From positions 220,836-284,835 of the forward strand of contig BDIU01000280.1 of NCBI GenBank assembly GCA_002118135.1: 64,000 nucleotides of DNA. The letters run 5' to 3'. The stretch comes from Trebouxia sp. TZW2008. Lineage: Eukaryota > Chlorophyta > Trebouxiophyceae > Trebouxiales > Trebouxiaceae. Under the pieces are notes generated by a model. The model worked only from the letters and a program-made list of their open reading frames with translations. It made no database searches and was not told the DNA's origin. The position numbers and the translations under genes are program-made. Of this stretch, positions 33,145 to 44,167 are shown piece by piece (positions within the stretch are counted from its first letter, which is position 1; every line of letters starts with the position of its first letter).

Positions 33145-36100
33145 ATGGCGCCCGCGCAGCCTACTGTAGATCAGCAGAGTTATTTGCAATCGCGAAACTC
33201 AAGCGGGACTGCAGGGTAAGCTCGTCTGGCAACTGCGCACCGCACCTACTTGCATGCCAAAGCCAGTGCACCCTCCCTGTGTGACAGCCATGCCAGAGCT
33301 CAGCATTGCTATATGTTGCTAGGCTCAAGCACAAAGAACTCAGTCAGTCGAATCTTGGGCAATGGGGGTATGACAAGGAGAAAGAGAGAGACAAGCGCAT
33401 TCAGGGCAACATCGAGGCAAGCATTTTTGCTTTACAGTCTTGACCAAGCAAGCCATTGCTTGCATGCATGCTTGCAAATTCAGCTTGAGCGTGTCTATCA
33501 CAGGATTTCTTTGTTGAGGCTGAGCAGAGGAGATTCAGCTTACATAAACGAGACCTCCTGTGAGTATCATTTCCTGTGACACAACATGCATGTTGTGGAA
33601 CTTGGAGCTGGTTCTGCCAATGATCCTGTGAGGACCTCTCCCTGTCAAATGACATGCATTATGCGAACACTGCACTTTCTCTTGCTGGCACTGTGTACTT
33701 CTCTGAAGATCCATCTTAAAGGCATCATGATTTTGCAGGGCAGATTTGCTTGACATCAGCAGCCTTTTGACAGACGCAGCATCAGCCATTGTTGATGACT
33801 CCTTTCTGCGCTGTTTCCAGTCAGCGTCAGAGGCACCCTGGAATTGGAACGCATACCTGCTGCCAATCTGGTCACTGGGAGTCGTCACACGCTACTGCAT
33901 CTTGTTTCCGTTGCGGTAAGCATTGTGGCCCATGCAACCTGCCAGCAGGTCATATGCCATCGTATCTTGTTTGCACACTGTAGCCACTGCAAATGGTCGT
34001 GTCATGTGCATTCGCAGTGCATGCCAAAAAGTCCACATCATGTGGGAATAGAGGATTGTATGCTTGTGCAGGTTGATCATCTTGCTTGGAGGGTTTCTCC
34101 TCTTCTTCATTGCGTTCTTCACTGTTCATACCTGCGTCCGGGTAGGTCAAACCACCCTCCATCCATGCTGCTATCCAATTGCCCTGTGGCACATGGGCAA
34201 ATTAAATTTAGGGCCACCTGCTGTTGGGTATTACTAGCAGCGCTGTCTGTATCATGCTGGCACATGCAAATGTACCAAAGATGGCTAATGTGAGACAGGA
34301 TGTTTTGGTGCTGCATAGTTTGGGCCATGTTTTAGTGCTGCATGACTTTGCTTTCATCATGAAGATTTTGTGCAAAGTCATTGCGAATGTCTGTGTCACC
34401 ATGCTGCATTTGCATGCAGGACCAAAGGCGGCGCACGTCCTGGGAAAGGACCCTGGTCATGTTTCAGTGCCGCATGTTTGTGGCGTCATGGACTGGAGTT
34501 GTGAAGTACCATGGGCCTCGACCAGTCAACAGGCCTAACAATGTCTGGGTCTGCAATCACACATCCATGATCGACTATATCATCCTGACAGCGTACAGCC
34601 CCTTTGCGGTCATCATGCAGCTGCACGCTGGGTGGATAGCATTCATTCAAACCAGGGTGCTCAGCTGTCTTGGTTGCCTATGGTTCAACAGAAATGAAGT
34701 GAGTTATGTTACCTTACTCGCGCCTTACCTTGCCCTGCCCTGCCCTGCCCTGCCCTGCCCTGCCCTGCCTTGCCTTGTCATGAAGATGTATGTGGCAGCC
34801 TCTGACACAGATGGCATATGCATCTGTCCAAAGTCATTTTCTCGCCAATGCAAAGCAATTGAGACTTAGTCCTGAGATGTGCTGCAGGTCAAGGACCGCA
34901 AGATTGTTGGCGAAAGGATGAAAGCACATGTTGCAGCTCCAGACACCACGCCCCTGTTGATTTTCCCAGAAGGAACCTGTGTCAACAACGAGTACTGCGT
35001 CATGTTCAAGAGAGGCGCCTTTGACCTGGACTGCACAGTTTGTCCCATTGCCATCAAGTACAACAAGATCTTTGTGGACGCTTTCTGGAACAGCAGGCGG
35101 CAGTCCTTCACTGCACACCTGGTAGGTCTCCCTTCCTGCTCGTTCTTGGTTGACATGGGGCCTTGCATGACCTGCATTGCAAGGTCTGTCCTACTGCCAT
35201 CAAGTACAACAAGATCTATGTGGACGCTTTCTGGAACAGCAGACCACACTCCTTCACTGCACATCTAGTAAGTCCGCTTTCTCAATCGTTTTGTATAAAG
35301 GCAGGAGGGCTCTTCAATTGATTCACTACAAGAGAGCATCACAGAGGCTGACGAACTCAATAGCCTTCTGTTTCTCCAGTGCATGTCTCCAACAATGCTG
35401 TTATGCGACTTCAGATCCTTTGAATCACAATCATCAGGCGCTGCTTCGGCCTTACACAGGATACACTTGCATGCTGCGGCTGATTTCTTGAGTGCCCATG
35501 CAATGATTGTCTCGCTGAGACTATCTCTGGTATCCCAAGCAACATCTTGCATTTTGCGGGCTCCCTGGGATGCGCTCTCTGCTGCTGCCTGTATTTTGTG
35601 GGCACCTTCTGCACAGCTCTCAAAGCTTGCTGCACAGGTGTACAGCGTTGCCTGCTCTGCTTGCATCTGCCAGTGCTGACCTTAATCGAAATAGAGCTTG
35701 CTGAGCGGCTGTCGAAGCTGTTGTTTCTGGTTTGGCTTTTGCCAAGCAGCGATTTGATCTGGAGCAGCAAGTGTGTATGCTGTCACATTACGTGCTTCTG
35801 CTCTGGCATCAGTCACGGCTCAGCATTCATGAGCTCAGCTGACATATGGCACAAGCTGTAAGGCAAGATCACCTTGTGTCTGTATGATCATTGCAATAGC
35901 CAGCACAGCAGCGCCTCTGTCATAGCTGCAGCATCCCAATCCACAGCAACATCAGAACTAGCAATCAGAACTTCTGTAGTTGCACGTGCTTGGGATGCCT
36001 TACCTATTGACAAGCTGTGTTGAGTTTGCTATCGCATGTGTTCAGATAGCTGGAGGTGTTGGAATTGTCGTCGCAAGCTTGCAACTGAACATGGCAGAAG

Positions 36101-37335
36101 GCTCAGTCAGGCTGTGTGTGTGTGTTTCCCTGGACCTGCTATTGACACTTATAACATGTCAACAACCATCACCCAGTCAGCACACTGCTTGTCTGCAGTT
36201 GGATCAGTCAGCAAACAGACAGCTTCATTCTGTGTCCTTCCAGAGACCCAACACGTAGGCCACAGGAAACATCTCCAACTCTGCTAGAGACCCAATGTAG
36301 GGTCATACAGACTGTCTGTCTTGTAGCTGAGCAGATCAAATTGCATGACACGCTCACCTCAACCCTAAACATTTACACAGCATCACTGTTTCTGTGCTGG
36401 TGACAGCAACAACGCTGAAGCTGCAGACAAGCTGAAAGCAATGTTGACATGGTTTCACTGGCCGACTTTGTTCAGCTCAACATTGTTGCTTTTCAGTGCA
36501 AGCTGATGACAAGTTGGGCTGTACTTGTGGTATGTTTTTCCTTTGGGCCTGCTGTTGATCATGCCGTATTTTCATTTTCTGCATCTCTCAGGCCCAGTAC
36601 TGTGTGTGCAGTTGAAGCTGGTGACAAGCTGGTCTATGGTTTGTGATGTCAACTTCTATTGGGCCTGCTACTGATCATGCTGTACTTCCATTTCTTGATT
36701 CTGTCAGTTCCGGTACTGCGTGTGTGCAGTTGAAACTGATGACAAGCTGAGCTGTGGTATGCAACAGGCACTTTGAACCTGCTGCTCTTCATGACATGGT
36801 TCCACGCACGAGCGACTGCAATCATTACACTTGTGGGCTGTCCAGTCGAAGCTGATGACAAGCTGGGCTGTTGTCTGTGACATGTTCTGCCTTTGAGCCT
36901 GCTTTCATGACATGGTTTCATCGCCCATACTCAACAATTGCACTTTTGGTCTGCAGTTGAAGCTGATGACAAGTTGGGCTGTGGTTTGTGATGTGTACTT
37001 CCTACCGCCTCAGACCAAGGGTAAGGATGAAAGCGCCCAGCAGTTTGCAGAGCGCGTGCAGAAGCTCATTGCTCAAAGGGCAAAGCTGCACGTGGCACCC
37101 TGGGATGGCTACCTCAAATATTACAACCTTGGAGACAAGGTATGCTGTTTTTTTCCTGTTCTTTTCTTTTCTATCCTTGCTCTCCTCTTTCTGTCTTCTT
37201 TTGCCCGTTCTGTTCTTTTCTTTCGTTATTCTCCTCTTTTGATTGTTTCTCTTCTCTTCTTTGTGTTCCTGTTGCCTATGGTGAAGCATGTCTTGGCACT
37301 TGCAGAAAGGAAAGAAAGAATTTTCTTCGCTGTAG
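33145..37335 (+). CDS. GPAT9: ER glycerol-3-phosphate acyltransferase GPAT9
   Basis: Seven exons (33145-33215, 33739-33915, 34072-34141, 34420-34698, 34888-35121, 36957-37139, 37306-37335) join in phase to 347 residues, close to the plant enzyme. The protein has ADLLDISSLLTDAASAIVDD near the N-terminus, two membrane helices (PIWSLGVVTRYCILFPL; LIILLGGFLLFFIAFFTV), then the acyltransferase blocks: NHTSMID (catalytic His153 and Asp158), PFAVIMQ, WFNRNE, FPEGTCVNN (225 onward) and CPIAIKYNKIFVDAFWNSR. The end carries LMTSWAVVCDVYFLPPQT and PWDGYLKYYN. It makes lysophosphatidic acid from glycerol-3-phosphate and acyl-CoA, the first step of ER glycerolipid and triacylglycerol synthesis. The small first exon was chosen because it is the nearest ATG whose donor (phase 2) fits exon 2. 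Intron 5 (35122-36956) is enlarged by copies of both flanking exon edges. Confidence 0.96.
34727..34776. repeat. CCTGC pentanucleotide tract in a GPAT9 intron
   Basis: About nine imperfect TGCCC/CCTGC units between exons 4 and 5. Confidence 0.95.
35170..35275 (+). repeat. Copy of the GPAT9 exon 5 3' edge
   Basis: A roughly 100-bp near-identical copy of the end of exon 34888-35121 (TVCP.AIKYNKI.VDAFWNSR region), followed by its own GTAAGT donor at 35268, 146 bp beyond the real donor. Confidence 0.93.
36490..36900 (+). repeat. Four copies of the GPAT9 exon 6 5' edge
   Basis: Acceptor-plus-exon-start copies begin at 36497, 36612, 36730 and 36846; the true exon starts at 36957. Spacings are 115, 118, 116 and 111 bp. 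Each carries an AG acceptor and a version of KLMTSWAV, then diverges into a shared intronic tail (cctgctgatcatg-like). Confidence 0.95.
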
Positions 37336-38661
37336 TGCATCATGTTGGAAGCCTTTGTGAGCCTGAGAGGGCTGAGCAGATGTACTTCCTTCATGTCCAA
37401 TAGCGTTAGTTTAGGTCAGCACATGAGGTTGGAGACCATTGAATTCTTTCTGTACGTACCTAGTTGGGCCTGCTGAGCCTGCCTAGCCCACCTTTAGATT
37501 GAATGAATGAAAATGAGATGTATCATTATGCCTGCTTGCAACCCAAATGTCGCGTCGTGGTCATCTGCTATGGCTGCAGAACTTGCACCTGCACATCAAG
37601 TCTGCCCAGGCTGTGCATGTGCTGATTCTGCAACCACAGCAAATCATCACGACATTACACTGTGCTTGCAAAGCAGACATGCTGATGCAGTTGAAGAGGC
37701 AAGAATGTCTATAGCCTGCGAGCTCTGCTGACAAGGCTGTATCTGCTAGAAAAGCTAGCGCAGATATATATTTCAGCTAAGTATGACAATCGCAATGGAC
37801 AGCGCTTGATTTGCAGATGTCTTTGTTGCTTGGGGCTCATGAACTGCTCACTGGTTTGTTTGAGGCTCAGTAGCCACTTGGGCATGAGAGTATTCATGAC
37901 ACCACTGACAGCTGAGCTGATGCATATGCGGCACAATTCCTCACCGAATGCAGCGAAGTTTGTCTCATCTGACAGAGTGTGCCATATGCAGCACCCAGAC
38001 TTGATTGAGAAACGGCGCAAGGCATTTGCTGACGTCATCAAGCAGCATTTGCAAGATGACCATAGCCCCATCGCCGATGGTGTTGAACATGATGGCGAGT
38101 GAAGTCCTGGCGATTCGAGCTATGTTTATTTCTGAGCAGAGTGTGAGGGAGAGCGAGAGAGAGCATAACAGGATTGTAGTCATCGCGCACCGGGGGTGCA
38201 TGGCAATTTTGCATGCATGTTCTTCTCAATTAGAGAGATTGCATATTGTATCTGGCGTTGGCATTTGTGTATGTCACAGTCGTTTATAAAGACATACCAT
38301 TGAGGCTGTGTGTCTTCGTCTGGCAAGCGAGGCTTCTTTGCCTGTCTAGTAGTATGATGTAGCAAGTGCGTATGGCAAATGTGTATTTTGTCTATAATCA
38401 TCACTAATGCACGTTTCAAGCCATCAGAACGGATTTGATTACATGCCTGTTGCAACACGCAAGCTCTTGCACAGCTTGCATGGGGCACAACCCAGCAGGG
38501 CCATATGTCACTTCGACAGGCAATCAACTCTTTGCAGTACAAGCCAAGCTCGACTTTGCAGCGACCACTACTTCAGCCATTATGATACCCCGTTGACGAG
38601 CTGCTGCTTCCTGCCACAGCTTAGTTTGCAGTCACCCATTTTGCCCATGCCTGCTGCTGAC
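37336..38661. other. Convergent intergenic region GPAT9 / HVA22
   Basis: Holds the 3' UTRs of two converging genes. A short block ACCTAGTTGGGCCTGCTGAG near 37458 is shared with introns at 6.87 and 11.05 kb. No exon was recognised. Confidence 0.5.
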
Positions 38662-40448
38662 CTAGTATGACTTTGTGAGATGGGATGAGATGTTGTCAAT
38701 CTTGGCAAGGTCCTTGTTGAGTCTGGCCTCAGCACGCCTGTTCTTAGTTGGATCTGGGCTCTCTGCACAACACGGTGATACGCTTACTTGACAATAGCTA
38801 CCAAGGGACGTCTTCCACACAAACTGGGTGACGCCCACATCAGTGACCAATTGCGTGCGGCCTGACAAAGTCAAGGCAGTATAGATGAGGAAGTTAATGC
38901 GGCTGATGTGCATGCCGCGTGCGATTGCCTCTGCAGGCATCTCCATACTGATTTCACAGGAAGTACAGCAATACGTTGCACATACGGCTCATGTCAAAAG
39001 GCAATCAGTACGCAGATGGCATGGAGACTTACGCGAGATCCTGGAAGCACTTTGCTGCAGTGCTGACTGGACGCCTGACAGTGTTGACTGAATGCGCTGG
39101 CTGTAGTCAGTTCTTCCACCGCCCACACCAGTACCCTGGCCGCTTGACTGTACCAGCAGTAGAAGCAGTAAATGACTTGCGCGCAGAAGCTGGAAGCACG
39201 CAGCATTTACTGGCACACTGACTACAGTAAAGTAAAGAGAAAAAGTGTTGGTGAGTGCAAATCTTTGTTGTGCGTATCCAACAGCCAGTACCACAACAAG
39301 TTGAGCATCATCACAGTGGCTGTGCTGCTTGTTGCTGACGCAATTGAAAGTCGCAAGAATGGCTACGACTACAGAGGAATGCTCACTGGCCAGCTGCGCA
39401 GTCTTACCAGCTCAGTTTGGTTGACCAGCCTGTCAATTGAGGGAACCTTGACAGCTTCCTTCAGTATCACCTGGAAAGTTGGTCCGACAATGGCCTCGTA
39501 TAGCCATGTAGCGCCCTGCATTGCACGCAGTCAGGGTGTGCATGAGTTGCTTTCAAAGTGCTTAGGAGTGCTCTTGAAAGCCTCAATGGAACATGTGGAC
39601 CTAACTGCCAGCATATGAGCGTTTAGCTCAGGAAAAGTCATGCAGCATCCAGCGTCTCATGCAGGCAGAGTGTGCATCAAGTGCTTTGAAATGGTCTACA
39701 AAACAACGAGCATGTTTACATATATGCCGGCATGCAGGTCACTTACAGCCATGCAGCACCTTGCACGATATGCAAACGTGGTGTGCACAAAGTGCTTTAA
39801 AAACAGTCTACAGTAGACTCTCTTTGTAAGGACACTCAATGTAAGGACAATCTTGATGTAAGGACGGCGCCATTGGGAACTAATCACTGCAATCTGACTG
39901 CAGTGGTCCCTCTGAGTACGGACAATTTGATGTAAGAACAAATTTCTTGGTGACCAAAGCAGTCGTTACAAAGAGAGATTACTGTATAAAGCCCAATATG
40001 GAGATGTTGATGCACATGCCATCATGCCAGGTTCAAAAGACACAGTGCAGCACATGCTGGTTACCTTTGTCTGAGGCAAGACCAACCAGATCAGCACTGC
40101 AACTCTGACTTCACCATACAGAGGGATCCTACAGGCAGGAAAAAAGCAACTTGACTAAACTTCAGTTCGGAACGGAGGGCATGACCTTGGGCGCAATCTG
40201 CATCAGATTATGCTCACCACTGCAGTACAGGCCACGCAAACTTCTCAAACCCTTGGAGCAGGGAGTACAATAACCAGTATACTAGCCACTGCAAGCACAC
40301 ACAAAACTTGGACGTGGCTGAACGTTACATGCTTTGAACAGTTTGGGCTGCAAGCAAAAGGCTGGTCACCTGAGTGTCATCCTCTGTGCCTGATGACTCA
40401 ATTGCCATGAAAGATCCATACGCAGGGAACAAGAGACCGAAGCCAAGA
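38662..40448 (-). CDS. HVA22 / TB2-DP1 (REEP/Yop1) ER-shaping protein
   Basis: Exons 40370-40448, 40218-40288, 40065-40128, 39408-39515, 39033-39147, 38802-38930 and 38662-38762 join in phase. Conserved core: GFGLLFPAYGSFMAIES, then acidic DD, then WLVYWLLYSLLQGFEKF, WIPLYGEVRVAVLIWLVLPQ and TKGATWLYEAIVGP. This is the reticulon-like hairpin domain that bends ER tubules; plant HVA22 members are often stress-induced. The first coding exon (N-terminus, carrying into phase 2 at 40448) was not found; it should lie above 40450. The C-terminal half after WLYEAIVGP is unlike the family, being Ser/Gln-rich and ending SPDPTKNRRAEARLNKDLAK. Exon 38802-38930 is the least certain. Confidence 0.9.
39811..39984. 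mobile_element. MITE, pogo/Tigger-like, copy 1
   Basis: A 174-bp element flanked by TA (39809-39810 and 39985-39986). Its imperfect terminal inverted repeats start CAGTAGACTCTCTTTGTAA and end TTACAAAGAGAGATTACTG. The internal sequence has repeated GATGTAAGGAC-like units and no coding capacity. It lies between exons of the HVA22 gene (intron 39516-40064). Confidence 0.9.
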
Positions 40449-42098
40449 CTGCAGACAGGCGCACGCTCAAGCCACGACGGTTGTACACAGCTACCGCCGG
40501 CGGCAAAGTTTGGCTACAAAAGCGTGGCATGCAAGTCTTGCATCTCAACATTGCAACGAGCCGTCAGTACCTCAGAGTTCCGGTGAGAAAGTGTCGAAAG
40601 GTCATCCTGATGTCTCCTCAAGTAATGCTTGATTGCAACAGATCACGGTTTGCAACCTGTGTGGGAAGCCCGATCGCTTTCACCAACTGTGAAATCAACT
40701 GCGGATGAGGCTTGCCGGCAAAATTGTGTGGTCTATCGTACCTGCTTTGTCAGCGTACTGTCGCTGCTGTCCTGATCGCAAGTTTCGGCCTGCGTAGAAG
40801 TGATGGCTGTCAGCATGAGGGTTGACCGATGACTAAACGACAGTCTTCTTCACGCCTTCAGTGACCAGTAATTGATGCAGACTTTCAGGTTGATGCAAGC
40901 AGCAAGAGCTGTCTCTTTCCAGCAAAGACATGTGCTGTACCGACCAAGCTTACGTTGACCAAATGTCAGATGGTATTCTTTGCAGCAGATCTAGCTAGCC
41001 AGAACTGTAGTGTCAAATGTTAACAACGGTGCAACTGAAAGCAGCACAATTTGCTAATTGTGAACAAAAGCTGTGGCAAGGCTTTGACTCAAACAAGCAA
41101 GCAGAAAGTAAATGGTGTAGTTGCTGTCAAGAAAGTAAACGGTGTAGTTGCTGTCAAGAAAGCAGCTGCTGCAGCAATACGTACAGACCTCAAAAATGTC
41201 CAAGGCTGTGTGAAGCTAGGCTGCTTCTTGTTACAGGACAACTTGATTGGCTCTCTGACACGTAGCTAGCATACCCTTTTCATGCGCCCCGTTACACTTC
41301 TACTCACAGAGGCTCCCGCTATGACACCTGACGGCGTTGGCTTTCCTTTTCCTTTTCTGCTCTTCTCTTTGCAGGGTATCAGACACATGCTGTCACCACG
41401 CCCAAATTTAATTCATCCCAGTCAATCAGGATCCCAACGGGCGGGCAGCAGCTCTGAGAATGTTGTGTGTTGAACATGTCCTGCCCACAACAGAATAGGC
41501 AGACAGTCAGTGTTGTACTTGTATGTTGCGCGGGTTCCTGTAATGCTAACCAAAGAATTTTCAATGCTGTCACTACTTGCAGCAGCACAAGCTTGATGCA
41601 CAACCCACAGGCAGGCTGATGATTGCACTGCTCTGCTGGCCAAAACAGAACTACAGCTGTTTTCCTCTTGTCTGTTGCTCGAGTGTTTGAGGCAAGATCA
41701 GCCTTAGCTTGACATCTATAGCGCAACAGACTGATTGAGCATTTCACACAGCGCCCTGCATGGTGTTTGCGTTCAAAACATGTCATACAGCAAGAAAAGC
41801 TGAGAAAAAATTTAGTGAAAGGCAGTTCATTGCTTCTGTTTGCACCTAGCTAGGTCGTAGAAGTTCACGAGAATGCATATAAATGTTGACAGCATGCACC
41901 TACTTGGGTTATGGAGGCTCACTACAATGCATGCAAATTTTGACAGTAATCAGACAACACTCACCGTGAACAATGAGCGGTGCTTCACTTGTCTTTGTCA
42001 TGAGGCATCCCTGGCTAGCTGCTGGTTCTTTGTGCTTTGCAGATTGCCTTGAGTGTCTTGGACATTGCCATGCAAACCCTTCTCCTCAATGTTGCTTG

Positions 42099-42345
42099 TC
42101 ACAGACTGCAAGATCATCATTCTCAGTCATGACATTGCATCACCTCATGCTTGAAAGACAGGGTCACCACAATTAGGTCATGGACTGCACAAGCATCCCA
42201 ATCAGTCATTATGACTTTGCAGCTCAACATTGATTGTCACAGACTGCAGAATCATCTGATTCAGTCACAACCTTGCAGCTCAACATTGCATGTCACAGAC
42301 TGCAGAAGCATCGCAATCAGTCATGACTTTGCAGCTCAATTGCTT
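42099..42345. repeat. Tandem repeat of about 57 bp, four copies
   Basis: Recurring TCACAGACTGCAGAA(G/T)CATC...CAGTCA...TTTGCAGCTCAA units beginning near 42100, 42181, 42238 and 42293. It is probably intronic or intergenic; no coding frame is preserved across copies. Confidence 0.8.
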
Positions 42346-42349
42346 GACA

Positions 42350-42515
42350 CACTTGGAAGGGCACCCGACAGAGTCATAATTTTGCAACAGCACCCTTTTG
42401 TTGAAGACAGGGAACGGACCAATGCAATTGGGAACTGGTGACTGAGATCTGACTGCAGTGCTACATCTGTGCAAGGCCGATTCAATGGAAGGACGGTTTC
42501 CTGAGTCAACCAAGC
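42350..42515. mobile_element. Degenerate fourth copy of the MITE family
   Basis: The stretch with CAATTGGGAACTGGTGACTGAGATCTGACTGCAGTG...TTCAATGGAAGGACGG matches the interior of the element at 39.8 kb, but the ends are eroded and no TA duplication is recognisable. Confidence 0.5.
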
Positions 42516-42769
42516 GCTCTGCATGCAGAGGAACTAATGTATGATTGTGATGGTCACCTCTGAGGCTGTGGGTGCTGATTGATGGGGGCGGCCTGGCATC
42601 ACAGAATTCAGGCCAAACACGCCTAGCATGTCAGCACATGTAACATTCATCGTAGTCATCACTATCCTTGCTATGATTTCCACTCGCACAAACATTGTCA
42701 ATTCTGCATCATTTGATTCGCTTTCATGATCAGATGATGGTTGTGATGTTTGTTGTGATGACTACCTCT

Positions 42770-43459
42770 GAGGCTGTGGGTGCTGATTCACTGGGCCGGC
42801 CAGTGTCACTGGCATCCTTCCTTGTAGACCCACTAGCGACTCCTCGGTCAGCGTTCTTAGCCTCTGCTGCGGCTGCGGTGTCCCTGCTGCTGTCCTGCCT
42901 ATCTGCTAAGGCAAACTCTCCTGTGGCCTGGGCAAAGCAATTTGAGGTGTGTAGGTTGCTGCCTTGACTGTGTGCCAAGGTGCTTTTGGCTTTGCCTTTG
43001 GCTTGAGCAAAGAGACTTGAAGAGTGAAGGCTGCTGCTTTGACTATCTGCTAAGGAAACTCCTTGTTTCCTTTGGCCTGGGCGAACAGACTTGAGGTTTG
43101 TAAGCTGCTGTTTTGCCTGCTGTGTGGGATTTTGAATGTTGTCAGTGTATGGAGGCCTTTGCTGCCCAAGGGCGTCTTAGAGGTGATTCGGGTTCCAGAA
43201 GATGTGGGATCCAGCTTTGGATTGCTGTCGCCTGTGGTGCTGTTTGCGTCACCGCCTTGTGTTGCTTGGTCATCCTTCGCTGGCTGATCACCCTTTGAAG
43301 GTGCATCATCACGCGTGGGCTGCTTTTTGAGCCTGCAGACAGACAAACGATGGAAGGCTGTAGGTACTGCGAACATCCTGTGTGGAAGCTGTGCAGCGTA
43401 AGTGCTTACGATTTGTTCAGGACGGGCGTGCCGGAAGGTTGACCCCCAGGCCCGTGCAT
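42770..43459 (-). CDS. Unrecognised low-complexity protein, 5' part
   Basis: Starts at the ATG at 43457-43459 (MHGPGGQPSGTPVLNKS), exon 1 ending at a GTAAGC donor at 43410. Exon 2 from 43332 joins in phase and codes a hydrophilic, disordered Asp/Lys/Thr/Ser-rich stretch (TRDDAPSKGDQPAKDDQ). Around 43140-42905 there are three tandem copies of a 65-78-bp segment coding S(S/N)L(Q/H)(T/S)S.(L/C)FAQA(K/T)G. The frame shifts by one between the first and second copies, so a splice or a mutation must lie there. A possible last exon piece ends TGRPSESAPTASE at a GTAGTC donor near 42770. A copy of that edge with its own donor lies at 42545-42600. I do not recognise a domain; the 3' end was not found. 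Confidence 0.45.
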
Positions 43460-44167
43460 GCTAGGACTGGCAAGCAGTCTGCTGTCGTGAACCAGACGGC
43501 GACAGACACCTGGTACATTGCTTTGCTGGAAAATCCCGGCCTTGTCACTCCTGCATAGCAATATCGGCGATGAAGCAGCTCAGGCACGCGGTCAACCTAA
43601 CGCATACTGCATGCAGACCATCGCTAGAGTCGCGGCGACGAGACTCAAAATGCGCCATCAATGTGTCACACCTGTTCAACGACTGGCATATTGCGCGCCG
43701 ATACATAGTGCTTCGTGCGAGGAAGCTTGCGGTCCAAGCTCTGCAGAATATAAGGACCTTGGTGTCGAGAGATCACATCCTAACGGCGCGACAACGCAGA
43801 CTTTGAGGATTCGCGGGTCTGCGAACGTCTATTGCTGTTCAGGCAGCAAGCACGCTGCAAATCGAATGTCGCGACTGGCCAGTGCAGCAAGTACAAATGC
43901 AGCAAAAGTCAACGGGAAGAGTCAACTGCGTGAGTGTAAAAATCTTGCTATGGCACTGCATCAGCAAGCGTTGATCAGCGTTGTAAGACGGCCCAGCGCT
44001 TGACATCGCGCGCAATTAGTGCCGCTTCTCAGCATATTCGGAGCTCACTCTTTTGCCTTCTCGCCGGGCAAAGCCTGACTCAAGCCTTGCGGCAGCACAT
44101 CAGCGCTGAAGGCCAGCACAGTGCGATAGGCAGTACTTCCTGCGGGTCCAAGCCAGGGTCGCGCAAC
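43460..44167. other. Divergent intergenic region
   Basis: About 700 bp between the head-to-head low-complexity gene and CIA30. It is GC-richer than the introns, and long open frames on the plus strand (43518-44003) are probably chance. It should carry both promoters. Confidence 0.45.

Noticed and set aside
43518..44003. 161-codon plus-strand frame upstream of CIA30
   Set aside because: Composition is featureless, it matches no family and it overlaps the expected divergent promoter; CIA30 itself starts at 44168.
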